Shown in pieces: positions 17,022-26,340 of a stretch of DNA of 64,000 nt. The position numbers and the translations under genes were made by a program. The stretch is from CAVZAB01 sp963773155 (lineage in GTDB: Bacteria > Pseudomonadota > Alphaproteobacteria > Rhizobiales > Beijerinckiaceae). The stretch spans positions 62,001 through 126,000 of the forward strand of contig CAVZAB010000025.1 in the NCBI GenBank assembly GCA_963773155.1. The letters are read 5' to 3'. A model generated the notes under the pieces. It was not told the origin of the DNA, did not search any database, and saw only the letters and a program-made list of their open reading frames with translations. The stretch's first letter is position 1. Each line of letters opens with the position of its first letter.

Positions 17022-18386
17022 GTGCGCAGTCTTTTGTTCGATCATGCCTTGCTGCCAGAGGGGTGGCGCGACCGCGTTCTGGTTCGACTGGCGGGCGGCG
17101 CGATCCAATCGGTCACCGCCGAGACAGCTGGCGAGGTCGAAGCGTGCCCGGTGCACGGCTGGGCCTTGCCGGGAATAGGCAACCTGCATAGCCACGCTTT
17201 CCAGCGGGGGTTTGCCGGGCTTGCTGAACGGCGCGGCCCTGGTGCCGATCATTTCTGGACCTGGCGCGAGCAAATGTATCGTTTCGCTCTGGCGATATCG
17301 CCGGACGATTTGCAGGCCCTGGCGGCCCTTGCCTATGTCGAAATGCTTGAGAGCGGTTTCACCGAAGTGGCTGAATTCCACTATGTGCATCACCAGGTCG
17401 ACGGCCGCCCTTTTGATGATCCAGCCGAAATGTCGCTGCGCCTTCTCGCGGCCGCCGAGCAGGCGGGCATTGCGATCACACTACTGCCAGTCTTCTATGC
17501 GCATGGCGGTTTCGGCGGCGCACCGACCAGTCCGGCGCAGCGCCGCTTCCTGTGCGATCTCGATCTGTTTGACCGGCTCTACAATTGTCTGCTAGCCCAG
17601 ATCAGCAAGAGCGGCACCATGCGGCTCGGCATAGCGCCGCATTCGCTGCGCGCCGTAACGGCTTTGGAATTGCGACGCCTGTTGGAGCGGCATGCCGAAG
17701 GGCCCATTCATATCCACATTGCCGAGCAACTCCAGGAAGTCGAGGAATGCCTTGCCGCGACTGGTCGGCGGCCAGTCGAATGGCTGCTTGATCACGCCGA
17801 GATTGACGCGCGATGGTGTCTGGTCCATGCCACCCATATGCTGGAGGGCGAGACGACCGCGCTTGCTCGCTCACAAGCCACTGCCGGACTTTGTCCGCTG
17901 ACCGAGGCCAATTTAGGCGACGGCATATTCGATGCGGTGGATTTCTTGAGACATGCGGGAACTTTCGGCGTCGGCAGCGATTCGAACATCAGCATTTCGC
18001 TACCACAGGAATTGCGGATGCTCGAATATTCGCAGCGCCTGCGCGATCGCGCCCGCAATCGCCTGTCCTCGCCGCAGCAATCGACCGGCCGAATTCTGTT
18101 TGATCATGCGGCGGTCGGCGGGGCTCGGGCGCTCGGCTCTTCGAGTGGCCGGATCGCCGCAGGCGCTCGGGCTGACTTTGTCGTCCTCGATGGCAATGAT
18201 CCCTCGCTCTTTTGCAAGTCCGGCGACGGCATTCTCGACGCCTGGATCTTCGCCAGCTTTGCCGCTTCGGTTCGCGAGGTCTATGTCGCCGGGGCGAAAC
18301 TTGTCGCGGATGGCCGCCACCTGCGCCGCGCCGCCGTCGAGAGCCAATGGCGAAAGATCTTGCCGCGTCTCTTGGAGCAGTCCTAG
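17022..18386 (+). CDS. hutF: Formimidoylglutamate deiminase
   Basis: About 454 residues. It converts N-formimino-L-glutamate to N-formyl-L-glutamate plus ammonia, the substrate of HutG. Amidohydrolase features: metal-binding GIGNLHSHAFQRGFAGL, ESGFTEVAEFHYVHH, IHIHIAEQ, LVHATHM and GSDSNISISLPQELR. GTG 17022 gives a start (VRSLLFDHALLPEGW) typical of HutF. Upstream TTG codons at 16983 and 16986 would overlap the hutI start. Divergent from hutI, so both could be driven from one very compact control region. HutF together with HutG marks the five-step rather than the four-step pathway. Confidence 0.95.
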   Translation: MRSLLFDHALLPEGWRDRVLVRLAGGAIQSVTAETAGEVEACPVHGWALPGIGNLHSHAFQRGFAGLAERRGPGADHFWTWREQMYRFALAISPDDLQALAALAYVEMLESGFTEVAEFHYVHHQVDGRPFDDPAEMSLRLLAAAEQAGIAITLLPVFYAHGGFGGAPTSPAQRRFLCDLDLFDRLYNCLLAQISKSGTMRLGIAPHSLRAVTALELRRLLERHAEGPIHIHIAEQLQEVEECLAATGRRPVEWLLDHAEIDARWCLVHATHMLEGETTALARSQATAGLCPLTEANLGDGIFDAVDFLRHAGTFGVGSDSNISISLPQELRMLEYSQRLRDRARNRLSSPQQSTGRILFDHAAVGGARALGSSSGRIAAGARADFVVLDGNDPSLFCKSGDGILDAWIFASFAASVREVYVAGAKLVADGRHLRRAAVESQWRKILPRLLEQS

Positions 18387-18413
18387 GCGCAAACGAGAAG
18401 CCGTGAGCCGTGG

Positions 18414-19550
18414 TTAGGGATGAAACCAGCGGCCAGCAATTACCACGCCTTCGGCGATCAGGCGTTCGCCGGCCTGCAGATGCACACCCACGGAATTGGC
18501 AAATTCGAACTGGCCCTTGCGCACGCCGATAATCGAGGCATCGCCAATGCCGCCTGGCCGCAGCGTGCCGAGCGTTGGTCGGCGAAGGGCGACGGCAGGT
18601 TGCTGGGTTGCGGCCCTGATGACGGCGTGAAGCGGCATCCCAAGAAGCAGGAATTTCGACATAGTGGTCAGCAGGTCATAGGCGGGGCCATTGATGCACA
18701 AAGCGTGTACGTCGCTCGAAATACAATCGGGCTGAAAGGCATTGCCAAGCAGGGCGCGGGCGACGTCAAAGGAAAACGAGCCCATGCCATGGCCGATGTC
18801 GAACAATATGCCGCGCTCGCGGGCGCCCAGAACCGCCGGCTCGACGCCGCCCTGGGCATTTGCGGCACAATTGGGGAAGGGCCGGAAGGCATGGGTGAGA
18901 ATGTCGCCTTTGCGCATAAGCGCCAGGACCTCGGCGAGGCCCGGCGGCGGCATGTCGATATGAACCATCATCGGCAGATTGGCTGCCTCGGCGACCTGCC
19001 GGGCCATGGTCAGCGGCGCCAGCCCCGAGGCTCCGCTGGCGTTGAAGCCGACCCTGACTTTGATACCGGCGATAAGGTCGCGATGGTCGCGTGCGACCGC
19101 CAGGGCGTCAACCATCGAGAGCAGCCGCAAATCCGCGGATTCGCCGACCATGACCCGCGATGAAAAGCCGAAAATACCGGCAAAGGAAATGTGGAGAAAG
19201 GGGATGATGCGAACCGCCGCAGTCTCGATGACGTGCCGACGGAAGCCGGCGAAATTGCCGGGGCCGGCGCTCCCGGCATCGACACAGGTGGTCACGGCGC
19301 CGGATCGGGCGAGTTGGTCGGCATCGACGCCAAGCGAGGTGCCGCCCCAATAGACGTGGGTGTGCAGATCGATGAGGCCCGGCGTCACCAAACAGCCGGA
19401 CACATCGCGCAGATCGGCGCCCGCCGGCGCTTCGAGGCGCGGCCCGAGGGCGATCACCCTGCCGCCGGCAAAGGCAAGATCGCCGATAAGGTCGAGATTC
19501 TGGCTGGGATCGATGATCCGGCCGCCGCGCAGCACGAGGTCATAAGTCAT
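18414..19550 (-). CDS. Amidohydrolase/deacetylase family metallohydrolase (dihydroorotase-like)
   Basis: 378 residues of the amidohydrolase superfamily: LVLRGGRIIDPSQNLD, metal-binding PGLIDLHTHVYWGGTSLG, VTTCVDAGSAGPGNF, IKVRVG (candidate bridging Lys), MMVHIDMPPPG, ILTHAFRPFPN, ILFDIGHGMGSF and PDCISSDVHAL. It fits the adenine-deaminase-like amidohydrolase/deacetylase subgroup. The substrate is unknown; members act on N-acyl or cyclic amides. It ends 28 bp from the end of hutF (convergent). The HyuA-type gene lies 129 bp upstream on the same strand. Confidence 0.85.
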   Translation of the reverse strand: MTYDLVLRGGRIIDPSQNLDLIGDLAFAGGRVIALGPRLEAPAGADLRDVSGCLVTPGLIDLHTHVYWGGTSLGVDADQLARSGAVTTCVDAGSAGPGNFAGFRRHVIETAAVRIIPFLHISFAGIFGFSSRVMVGESADLRLLSMVDALAVARDHRDLIAGIKVRVGFNASGASGLAPLTMARQVAEAANLPMMVHIDMPPPGLAEVLALMRKGDILTHAFRPFPNCAANAQGGVEPAVLGARERGILFDIGHGMGSFSFDVARALLGNAFQPDCISSDVHALCINGPAYDLLTTMSKFLLLGMPLHAVIRAATQQPAVALRRPTLGTLRPGGIGDASIIGVRKGQFEFANSVGVHLQAGERLIAEGVVIAGRWFHP

Positions 19551-19679
19551 GGCGGAATTCCCCGGCTACGGGCCAGCTGACGCTGGCGAGCAGCGCTCAG
19601 GCAGGCGACCCATCACAACGGCCAATTGGCGATCGCGTCAAGCGCAGCGGTGCCTGAGTGCTATAGGCGCGTGACGCGC

Positions 19680-21734
19680 CTAGCGGGCGGCCGGTGACTG
19701 GCCGAGTGGATGCGGCGAGGCGATCGCCAACGCGTCGCCGGTCCGAGCGTCTGGTGTTCCCCAACCCTCGGCAATTATGGTGGCCGCGATCAGACCGCGG
19801 TCTTCGGCCATGCCCGGCAGGTCGACCCGGTCGACGTTGAGATCGATGGTTACCTCGGTTGCCCCAAGCGCCAAGGCTTCGGCACGGGCGAGGTCACGGG
19901 CGATGATCTGGGCAAGCTGCAAGGCTTCGGCTGGCGAGGTGAACGTGGCCGGGGTGCCGGCGTGATGGATCCGAAAGAGGCCGGGCTCGGGTGCCGTTAT
20001 TTCGATCATGACGCGGCTTCGCACCATGCCGATTGCGGCACCGACGGCATTGGCGACATCACCATGTTCAAGAAGAATGGTTTTGCAGCCGAGCCGGCGT
20101 CCAACTTCGGGATAGTAGACAGCGGCGGGGCCGCCCACGGCAATGATTGGCAGAAGCGGGCGCAATTCAACGGCCAGACGGCCAAGCCTACCGCGACCCT
20201 CCGCGACAGCCTCGATCAGGGGATCGGCGGGTTCGAGCGGCGCTTGCGCCAATTTGTGCAAAATAACGCGGCTGGTTTTGGTCGCCACCGCGTCGACAAT
20301 GGCCCGCGCGAGATTCACGCAGGCCTGTTCGTCGACAATGGCTTGCATTCGCCGCCAACGCAGCAGCAGGGCTGCGCCAAGCCTGGCGGCTGGTCGCGAC
20401 CATTGGCTCTGGAGACCCAGTAGATGGGCGGCATCGCTCGGCGTGAAGCCGGAAAGCTGCAGGCGGCCGAGTTCGACAAGGCGGTTCAGCGTGCGCAACC
20501 CGGCTGGGCTGAAGACGAGGTCGCGCAACGGTACCGGCCTTTCCGCAATCCGGCGCAGCAGATCATTGTCGCGGGCAGGCAGCGACGCCTCGTCGAGGCG
20601 GCCGGTTTCCCCGAAGGGGCGAAGGGCGAATTGACCGGGATAGGCGACTTGGCCGCTGTCGGCGAGCATGTCCTCGAGGCATTGCAGAACCGCCGGATGG
20701 CGGGCAACGACAAGGGACAGGGGGACGAGCCGGCGATTGCCGAGCACGATTGTCCCATTGGCGGCGAGATCGACCTCGGTGTCACCGCCGAGCGCGCAGG
20801 TATCGATGTCGATGGCGCGCACCATCGTGCGCCGTTTGCCGATCATTGCGCCCCGGCGGTTGAGTTTCGGCCAGCCGTTTTCCAGAATGGCAATGTCGGT
20901 GGTCGTGCCGCCGATGTCGGCCATGATGAAGTCCTGTTGTCTGGACAGGAACTTGGCTCCAATGACGCTGGCCGCGGGGCCGGACAGAATTGTTTCGATC
21001 GGCCGTCTGGCAACCGCGGCGGCTGGCGCGAGGGCACCGTCACCTTTGACGATCATCAGCGGCGCCGAAAGGCCAGACCGGCTCATCGCGGCAAGCACCG
21101 CGTCGATCAAGCGGCCGATCGGGGCGATGATGCGGGCATTGAGTGCCGCGGTCAGCGCCCGGCGCGGCGCATCCAGATCCTGGACCAGTTCGCTCGACAG
21201 CGTCACGCTCCGCTGGGTCGCCCGCTCGAGAATTTCACGTGCCCGCAATTCGTGAACGGGATTGCGGACGGAGTAATGCGCAGCCACGGCGAAAGCCTCG
21301 ACGCTAGCGCCGACCTTTCTGGCAAAGGATTCGATTGCCGCTTCGTCAAGCGGAGCCAAGGCGTCGCCGGCATGGTCATGGCCGCCGGAAGCAAGCAAAG
21401 TCTGGGTTCCCGGCAGCGCCGTGCCGATCCCCGAGCGTTTGATCATCGCTTCGTCGAAGCCAATGAAAATCACCGCGATCGGCGAGCCATGACCCTCGAC
21501 GATCGCATTGGTGGCGAGCGTGGTCGACAGCGAAACGAGCGCGATGGTTTCCGGTCGCTGTCCGGCCCCGGATTCGGCCAGGATCTGTTGCAGGGCTTCG
21601 ATGACGCCGAGCGTGAGATCACCCTTGGTGGTCAGGGCCTTGGCCTTGGCCTTGATGGCCTGGCTGTCAATGTCGATGATGGCGGCATCCGTATAGGTGC
21701 CACCGGTGTCAATTCCGATCGAAAAGCGTCGCAT
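19680..21734 (-). CDS. Hydantoinase A/oxoprolinase family protein (HyuA-like)
   Basis: 684 residues in the acetate/sugar kinase-actin ATPase superfamily. The opening phosphate-binding loop IGIDTGGTYTDAAIID, the central MADIGGTTTDIAILENGWPK and the late PIIAVGGPAAVYYPEVG are characteristic of HyuA/OplA-type subunits. These open cyclic amides such as hydantoins or 5-oxoproline in an ATP-dependent reaction. The partner HyuB-type subunit, normally adjacent, is absent. This shorter stand-alone form may act alone or with a distant subunit. The downstream amidohydrolase on the same strand could work on a related cyclic amide (inference). Confidence 0.85.
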   Translation of the reverse strand: MRRFSIGIDTGGTYTDAAIIDIDSQAIKAKAKALTTKGDLTLGVIEALQQILAESGAGQRPETIALVSLSTTLATNAIVEGHGSPIAVIFIGFDEAMIKRSGIGTALPGTQTLLASGGHDHAGDALAPLDEAAIESFARKVGASVEAFAVAAHYSVRNPVHELRAREILERATQRSVTLSSELVQDLDAPRRALTAALNARIIAPIGRLIDAVLAAMSRSGLSAPLMIVKGDGALAPAAAVARRPIETILSGPAASVIGAKFLSRQQDFIMADIGGTTTDIAILENGWPKLNRRGAMIGKRRTMVRAIDIDTCALGGDTEVDLAANGTIVLGNRRLVPLSLVVARHPAVLQCLEDMLADSGQVAYPGQFALRPFGETGRLDEASLPARDNDLLRRIAERPVPLRDLVFSPAGLRTLNRLVELGRLQLSGFTPSDAAHLLGLQSQWSRPAARLGAALLLRWRRMQAIVDEQACVNLARAIVDAVATKTSRVILHKLAQAPLEPADPLIEAVAEGRGRLGRLAVELRPLLPIIAVGGPAAVYYPEVGRRLGCKTILLEHGDVANAVGAAIGMVRSRVMIEITAPEPGLFRIHHAGTPATFTSPAEALQLAQIIARDLARAEALALGATEVTIDLNVDRVDLPGMAEDRGLIAATIIAEGWGTPDARTGDALAIASPHPLGQSPAAR

Positions 21735-22012
21735 GGATGAGGTTCATAAGAGGGATTCGTGCGGGTATGGGCGCGCTAGCGTCCCATATGTCAAGTCAGT
21801 CAGAGGCGCTGGTAGCCGCCCAGACTGGCGCGAAAGCCCGTCTGTTGGCGGCGCGGCGCCGCGCGGGCCTCGCGTCACTTTTATGGCATCGGCTCTTGCT
21901 TAAAGTGCGGTTGGCCGATCTCCTGGGCCATGGTCGTTCGGGAATGGACAATGGACCGTCTTGCGGGCTCGCTCGGCTCGGCTGTCTTGGTCAATGGGAG
22001 CGGGGAGACGAT

Positions 22013-24712
22013 GTGAGCCTCTACAATCTTGACCGCCTGTTTGCGCCAACCGCGGCGGCTTTGGTCGGGGCGAGCCCGCGGCCAGGGTCGCTCGGCTTGG
22101 TGCTTCTTGAGAACCTTTTCACGCGCGGGTTTGCCGGGCCGATCTATGCGGTCAATCCGCATCACGCCGGCATAGGCGAGCGGCTGTGCTACCGCTCGCT
22201 TGGCGATCTCCCCTTGGTTCCCGACGTGGTGATAATCGCAGCCCCGGTTGCGGCGCTTTTACAGAATGTCGCCGATGCGGCGCGGCTCGGCGTGCCGGCG
22301 GCGATTCTGGTCACCGCCGGCTTGCCTGATTCGCTTGCCGCCGAGCTATTGGCGCTCGCCCGCGGCGCGGGATTGCGGTTGGTCGGGCCAGGCTGTCTTG
22401 GCGTTATTGCCCCGCACGCGCATTTTGATGCAAGTCTCGCGGCGCGCGCCGCCTTGCCGGGCCGCCTCGCCTTGATTTCGCAATCGGCGACGGTCGCGGC
22501 GGCGATGCTGGAATGGGCGACCACCCGCGACATCGGCTTTTCGGGCGGTCTGTCGCTCGGCAGCCAGCTCGACGTGGACTTTGGCGATTGCCTTGACTTC
22601 TTCTCACAGGATCGCTTGACCCGAGCGATCCTGCTCTATGTCGAAACCATTACCGATGCCCGCAAATTCATGTCGGCGGCGCGTGCGGCGGCGCGCTCAA
22701 AGCCGGTCGTGGTGATCAAATCGGGTCGCTATGCTCGCCCGAACGGACGCCCCGGCACCCATTCGGCTGCATTGGCAAGCGCCGATGACGTCTATTCCGC
22801 GGCGATGCGGCGGGCTGGGCTGTTGCGGGTCCACGATCTCGAGGAATTGTTCGCGGCCGCCGAATCGCTGGCGCGAGTCTTGCCCTTCCATGGCGAACGG
22901 ATCGCCGTCGTCAGCAACGGGCACGGAATCGGCGTTTTAGCGGCCGACCGGATCAAGGACTTCGCCGGCGAGTTGGCGCAATTCGACGACGAAACCCGCG
23001 TCCGCCTGGCGGCGCTGAACCTGCCTGGTCAGCCGTCCAATCCTCTCAATATCGGCGATGCGGGTGCGGCGGCGGCCTATGGCGTGGCCCTCGAGGCTGT
23101 TCTGGCCGACAAAGGGACCGACGCAGTCCTGGTGATGAACGCGCCGACGGCGCTCGCCTCCAGTCAAGCAGCGGCCCAGGCCGTCGGCCGCGCTGTGGCT
23201 CAGCATCGCAAAGCGCGGTTTCCGGCCAAGCCGGCCTTTGCCGTGTGGATCGGCGACCAGCTCGAGGCCAAAGCCGTGTTCGACAGCGAAAGCATCCCGC
23301 ATTATCCGACCGAAGCCGACGCCGTGCGCGGGGTGATGCACCTGGTCCGCTACCGCCGCGCGCAGACGGATCTGATGAAAACGCCGCCGAGCTTGCCGGA
23401 GGATTTCTCGCCTGACGTTGATCTTGCCCGGCAGGTCGTGGCGGAGGCGCTTGCTGCCAAGCGGCGCTGGCTGACGCCGGCCGACATGACCCGCGTGTTG
23501 AGGGCCTATGCGATTCCCGCTGCGGCGGTTGCGACTTGCACGACCGCTGCGGATGCCGCGCGGCTTGCCGGCCAGTATTTTGCCGGCGGCTCGGCAGTGG
23601 CTCTGAAGATTCTGTCGCAGGACATCCTCCACAAATCCGATGTCGGCGGCGTCGTATTGGACTTAGCCAATCAAACGGCCGTGCTGGCGGCAGCGCAAGC
23701 GATGCAGGCACGAATCCGAGCTGCGCGGCCCGAGGCCGAAATCGAGGGATTTGCCGTCCAGCCGATGGTTCATCGATCTGGCTCGGTTGAATTGATGGCG
23801 GGCCTTGCCGACGATCCCGTCTTTGGACCGACCGTTGTCTTTGGCCGCGGCGGCACTGCCGTCGAAACCATCGACGACAAGGTGCTTGGGCTGCCGCCTC
23901 TCGATTTGCGGCTAGCCCGGGAAATGATCGAGCGTACGCGGGTGAGCCGGCTCTTGCGCGGCTATCGCGATGTGCCGCCGGCCGACATCGACGCGATCGC
24001 CCTTGTCCTCGTCAAGCTTGCACAATTGGCGGCTGATGTGGCCGAGATCAGGGAACTCGATCTCAACCCGATCATCGTCAATGCCGAAGGGCTAGTCGTC
24101 GTCGATGCCCGCGCCTTTTTGAGGCCGCTCGATCGGCCGGTCCGCCGGCAAGACTGCAACCCGAGATTTGCGATCAAACCCTATCCGAGCGAATGGGAAA
24201 GACAGATCGTTCTGCGCGACGGCAGCACCATCCTCGTGCGTCCGGTGCGGCCGCAGGACGAGGCGCTTTACGAGGATTTCTTGGCTGCCGTGACGCCAGA
24301 GGACCTGCGGCTGCGGTTTTTCGCGCCGGTCAAGGACCGCGGCCATGCTTTCGTCGCCCGGCTGACGCAGCTCGACTACGAACGGGCGATGGCCTTGGCA
24401 GCCATTGAACCGGATAGTCGCGCGCTGCTTGGCGTCGTGCGGCTCCATCTCGATTCGGATCGCCGGCACGGCGAATATGCGATATTGCTACGCTCGAACC
24501 TCAAGGGGCGTGGCCTTGGGTGGGAGCTGATGCGTCTGATCATCGAATATGCCCGCGCCGAGGGCGTGCAGCAGATTACCGGACAGGTGCTGCGTGAGAA
24601 TTCGACTATGCTCGCCATGTGTGAGAAGCTCGGTTTCCAATTGAGCCGCGATGCCGATGATATGGAAGTCATGTTGGCGACGCTCGATTTGGGCGCCGGC
24701 TCGCCGCCGTGA
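22013..24712 (+). CDS. NDP-forming acyl/acetyl-CoA synthetase fused to a GNAT acetyltransferase
   Basis: About 899 residues from GTG 22013 (ribosome-binding GGGGAG 5 bases upstream). Domains: CoA-binding (LFAPTAAALVGASPRPGSLG, residues 5-130), CoA-ligase succinyl-CoA-synthetase-like (VSNGHGIGVLAADRI, GDAGAAAAYGVALEAVL), ATP-grasp (AVALKILSQDILHKSDVGGV, then VFGRGGTAVETIDD), and a C-terminal GNAT domain (EYAILLRSNLKGRGLGWELM with the R-G-x-G-L-G loop). This architecture matches Pat-type protein acetyltransferases and acetate-CoA ligase (ADP-forming) fusions that acetylate lysines, often of acyl-CoA synthetases. The predicted phospho-histidine is not seen where SCS-type enzymes have it. It overlaps the next gene by GTGA. 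Confidence 0.9.
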   Translation: MSLYNLDRLFAPTAAALVGASPRPGSLGLVLLENLFTRGFAGPIYAVNPHHAGIGERLCYRSLGDLPLVPDVVIIAAPVAALLQNVADAARLGVPAAILVTAGLPDSLAAELLALARGAGLRLVGPGCLGVIAPHAHFDASLAARAALPGRLALISQSATVAAAMLEWATTRDIGFSGGLSLGSQLDVDFGDCLDFFSQDRLTRAILLYVETITDARKFMSAARAAARSKPVVVIKSGRYARPNGRPGTHSAALASADDVYSAAMRRAGLLRVHDLEELFAAAESLARVLPFHGERIAVVSNGHGIGVLAADRIKDFAGELAQFDDETRVRLAALNLPGQPSNPLNIGDAGAAAAYGVALEAVLADKGTDAVLVMNAPTALASSQAAAQAVGRAVAQHRKARFPAKPAFAVWIGDQLEAKAVFDSESIPHYPTEADAVRGVMHLVRYRRAQTDLMKTPPSLPEDFSPDVDLARQVVAEALAAKRRWLTPADMTRVLRAYAIPAAAVATCTTAADAARLAGQYFAGGSAVALKILSQDILHKSDVGGVVLDLANQTAVLAAAQAMQARIRAARPEAEIEGFAVQPMVHRSGSVELMAGLADDPVFGPTVVFGRGGTAVETIDDKVLGLPPLDLRLAREMIERTRVSRLLRGYRDVPPADIDAIALVLVKLAQLAADVAEIRELDLNPIIVNAEGLVVVDARAFLRPLDRPVRRQDCNPRFAIKPYPSEWERQIVLRDGSTILVRPVRPQDEALYEDFLAAVTPEDLRLRFFAPVKDRGHAFVARLTQLDYERAMALAAIEPDSRALLGVVRLHLDSDRRHGEYAILLRSNLKGRGLGWELMRLIIEYARAEGVQQITGQVLRENSTMLAMCEKLGFQLSRDADDMEVMLATLDLGAGSPP

Positions 24713-26239
24713 TCGGCGCGGACCAAAACGAGGTCGTCGCGTTCCTGCGGCAGGCGTTGGCTGAGGACGGCCGCGAGCCGGCGATCATCGAGACCCACAT
24801 TTCGATCCTGTTCTTGACTTCGGACAGGGCCTACAAGCTGAAACGGTCGGTCCGGCTCGGCTATCTCGATTTCTCGACGCCGGCATTGCGGCTCGCGGCC
24901 TGCGAGGCCGAGGTGCGGCTCAATCGTCGCACCGCGCCCGATCTCTATCTCGGTGTTAGCACGCTAACGCGTACCTCGGGCGGTTTGCGGCTCGGTGCGG
25001 ACGGGCAACTCGTCGAGCCACTCGTGGAAATGCGGCGCTTTTCCGCCGACGGCCTGTTCGATGTTTTGGCGCGAGCCCAAAAGCTCAATGCTGGTCTGAT
25101 GCGGACGTTATCCGAGCGCATTGCTGCCTTTCACGCCGCTGCCGAGACCGATTACGGCCGTGGCGGGGCGGGAGGGATCGCGCGCGTCCTTTCGATCAAC
25201 GAGGCGGCCATCCGCCAAGCAGGGCCGCTGCAAGGGCCGCAACTTGAACGCTTGATCGGCCAGTTCCGCCGGCAATTTGCAACGCTGCAGACGGTTCTCG
25301 AAAACCGCCGCGCGGCCGGCAAGGTGCGCTGGTGCCACGGCGATCTACATTTGGGCAATATCTGTCTGTTCAATGGCGTCCCGACTCTGTTCGACTGCCT
25401 CGAGTTTTCGCGCGATCTCGCGACGATAGATGTGTTCTACGATATTGGCTTCCTGCTGATGGATCTGTGGGATCGCAATTTGTTTGTTCTCGCCAACGTG
25501 GCGCTGAACGGCTATCTCGAGGCTTCTGGCGACCTAGAAGGCTTGCGGCCGTTGCCGTTCTTCATGGCAGTGCGCGCCGCAGTGCGCGCCCATGTCCTCG
25601 CCGCTCAAACCAAGGCCGGGGTTGGCGATGCCGCGACGATAGCCGCGGAAGCCGTCAAGTATCTGAAGCTGGCGGGCGAACTTCTAGCGCCGGCCCGGCC
25701 CCGCCTGGTCGCGATCGGCGGTCTCAGCGGGTCGGGAAAATCGACTCTTGCCCAGTCTCTGGCGGCCTGTCTCGCGCCGGCGCCCGGCGCGCTGATCCTG
25801 TCGAGTGATCGAATCCGCAAACGTCTGTTTGGGGTCGAACCGCAAACCCGCTTGCCGGCCGATGCCTACCGGAGCGAGGTTTCGGCCGAGGTCTACGCCC
25901 AGGTTCGGGCACTCGCCGCGCGCGGTCTTGCGGCCGGCCACAGCGTAATTGCCGAAGCGGTTTTTGACCGTCTGCAGGATCGCCAGGCCATTGCGGACAC
26001 CGCGCAGCGGGCAGGCGTCCGAATTCGACGGCCTTTGGCTGGAGGCGCCGGCAGACCTGCTGCTCGACCGGATTGGCGCGCGCAGAGACGATCCATCCGA
26101 CGCGACACAGGCGGTCGTCGCTAGCCAATTGCGCTTCCAAACCGGAACGATCGACTGGGTTCGGGTGGACGCCGCGCTTGCACCGGCGCAGAGCCGGGCC
26201 GCCGCGCTCGTAGCGCTCGCTCTTGCCCCGGCCGGCTAA
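24709..26239 (+). CDS. Bifunctional APH-fold kinase/P-loop AAA kinase fusion, frame broken near the C-terminus
   Basis: The N-terminal APH-like domain (residues 1-330: RAYKLKRSVRLGYLDFST, CHGDLHLGNICLFNGVPTLF, DCLEFSRDLATIDVFYD) is followed by a P-loop kinase domain (IGGLSGSGKSTLAQSLAA, LSSDRIRKRLFGV). The in-frame product ends at 26124 in unrelated Arg-rich residues. The true C-terminus (FDGLWLEAPADLLLDRIGAR, then QLRFQTGTIDWVRVDA) lies in the next frame to 26239. Removing one A at 26022-26023 (CGAATTC to CGATTC) gives a normal protein of about 509 residues. The GTG start overlaps the stop of the acyl-CoA ligase/GNAT gene. Both domains suggest small-molecule phosphorylation; the substrate is unknown. 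Confidence 0.8.
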
Positions 26240-26340
26240 GATCTGTTGCGCTCAGGGGTGCAATGGTATTTATGCCCGAGATGCGTCAAGATTTGCCGCC
26301 CTCCGACGTGATCGTGTCGGCGCACTGAAGGGAGTCCGAG

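Noticed and set aside
20424..21740. Long plus-strand open frame opposite the HyuA-type gene
   Set aside because: The minus-strand protein has clear family motifs through the whole interval; the opposite frame is a GC-rich antisense shadow with no motif.
24709..26124. APH-AAA protein ending at 26124 as the natural product
   Set aside because: The last 30 residues in that frame are Arg-rich noise, while the neighbouring frame continues the kinase domain, so the end is attributed to an indel.
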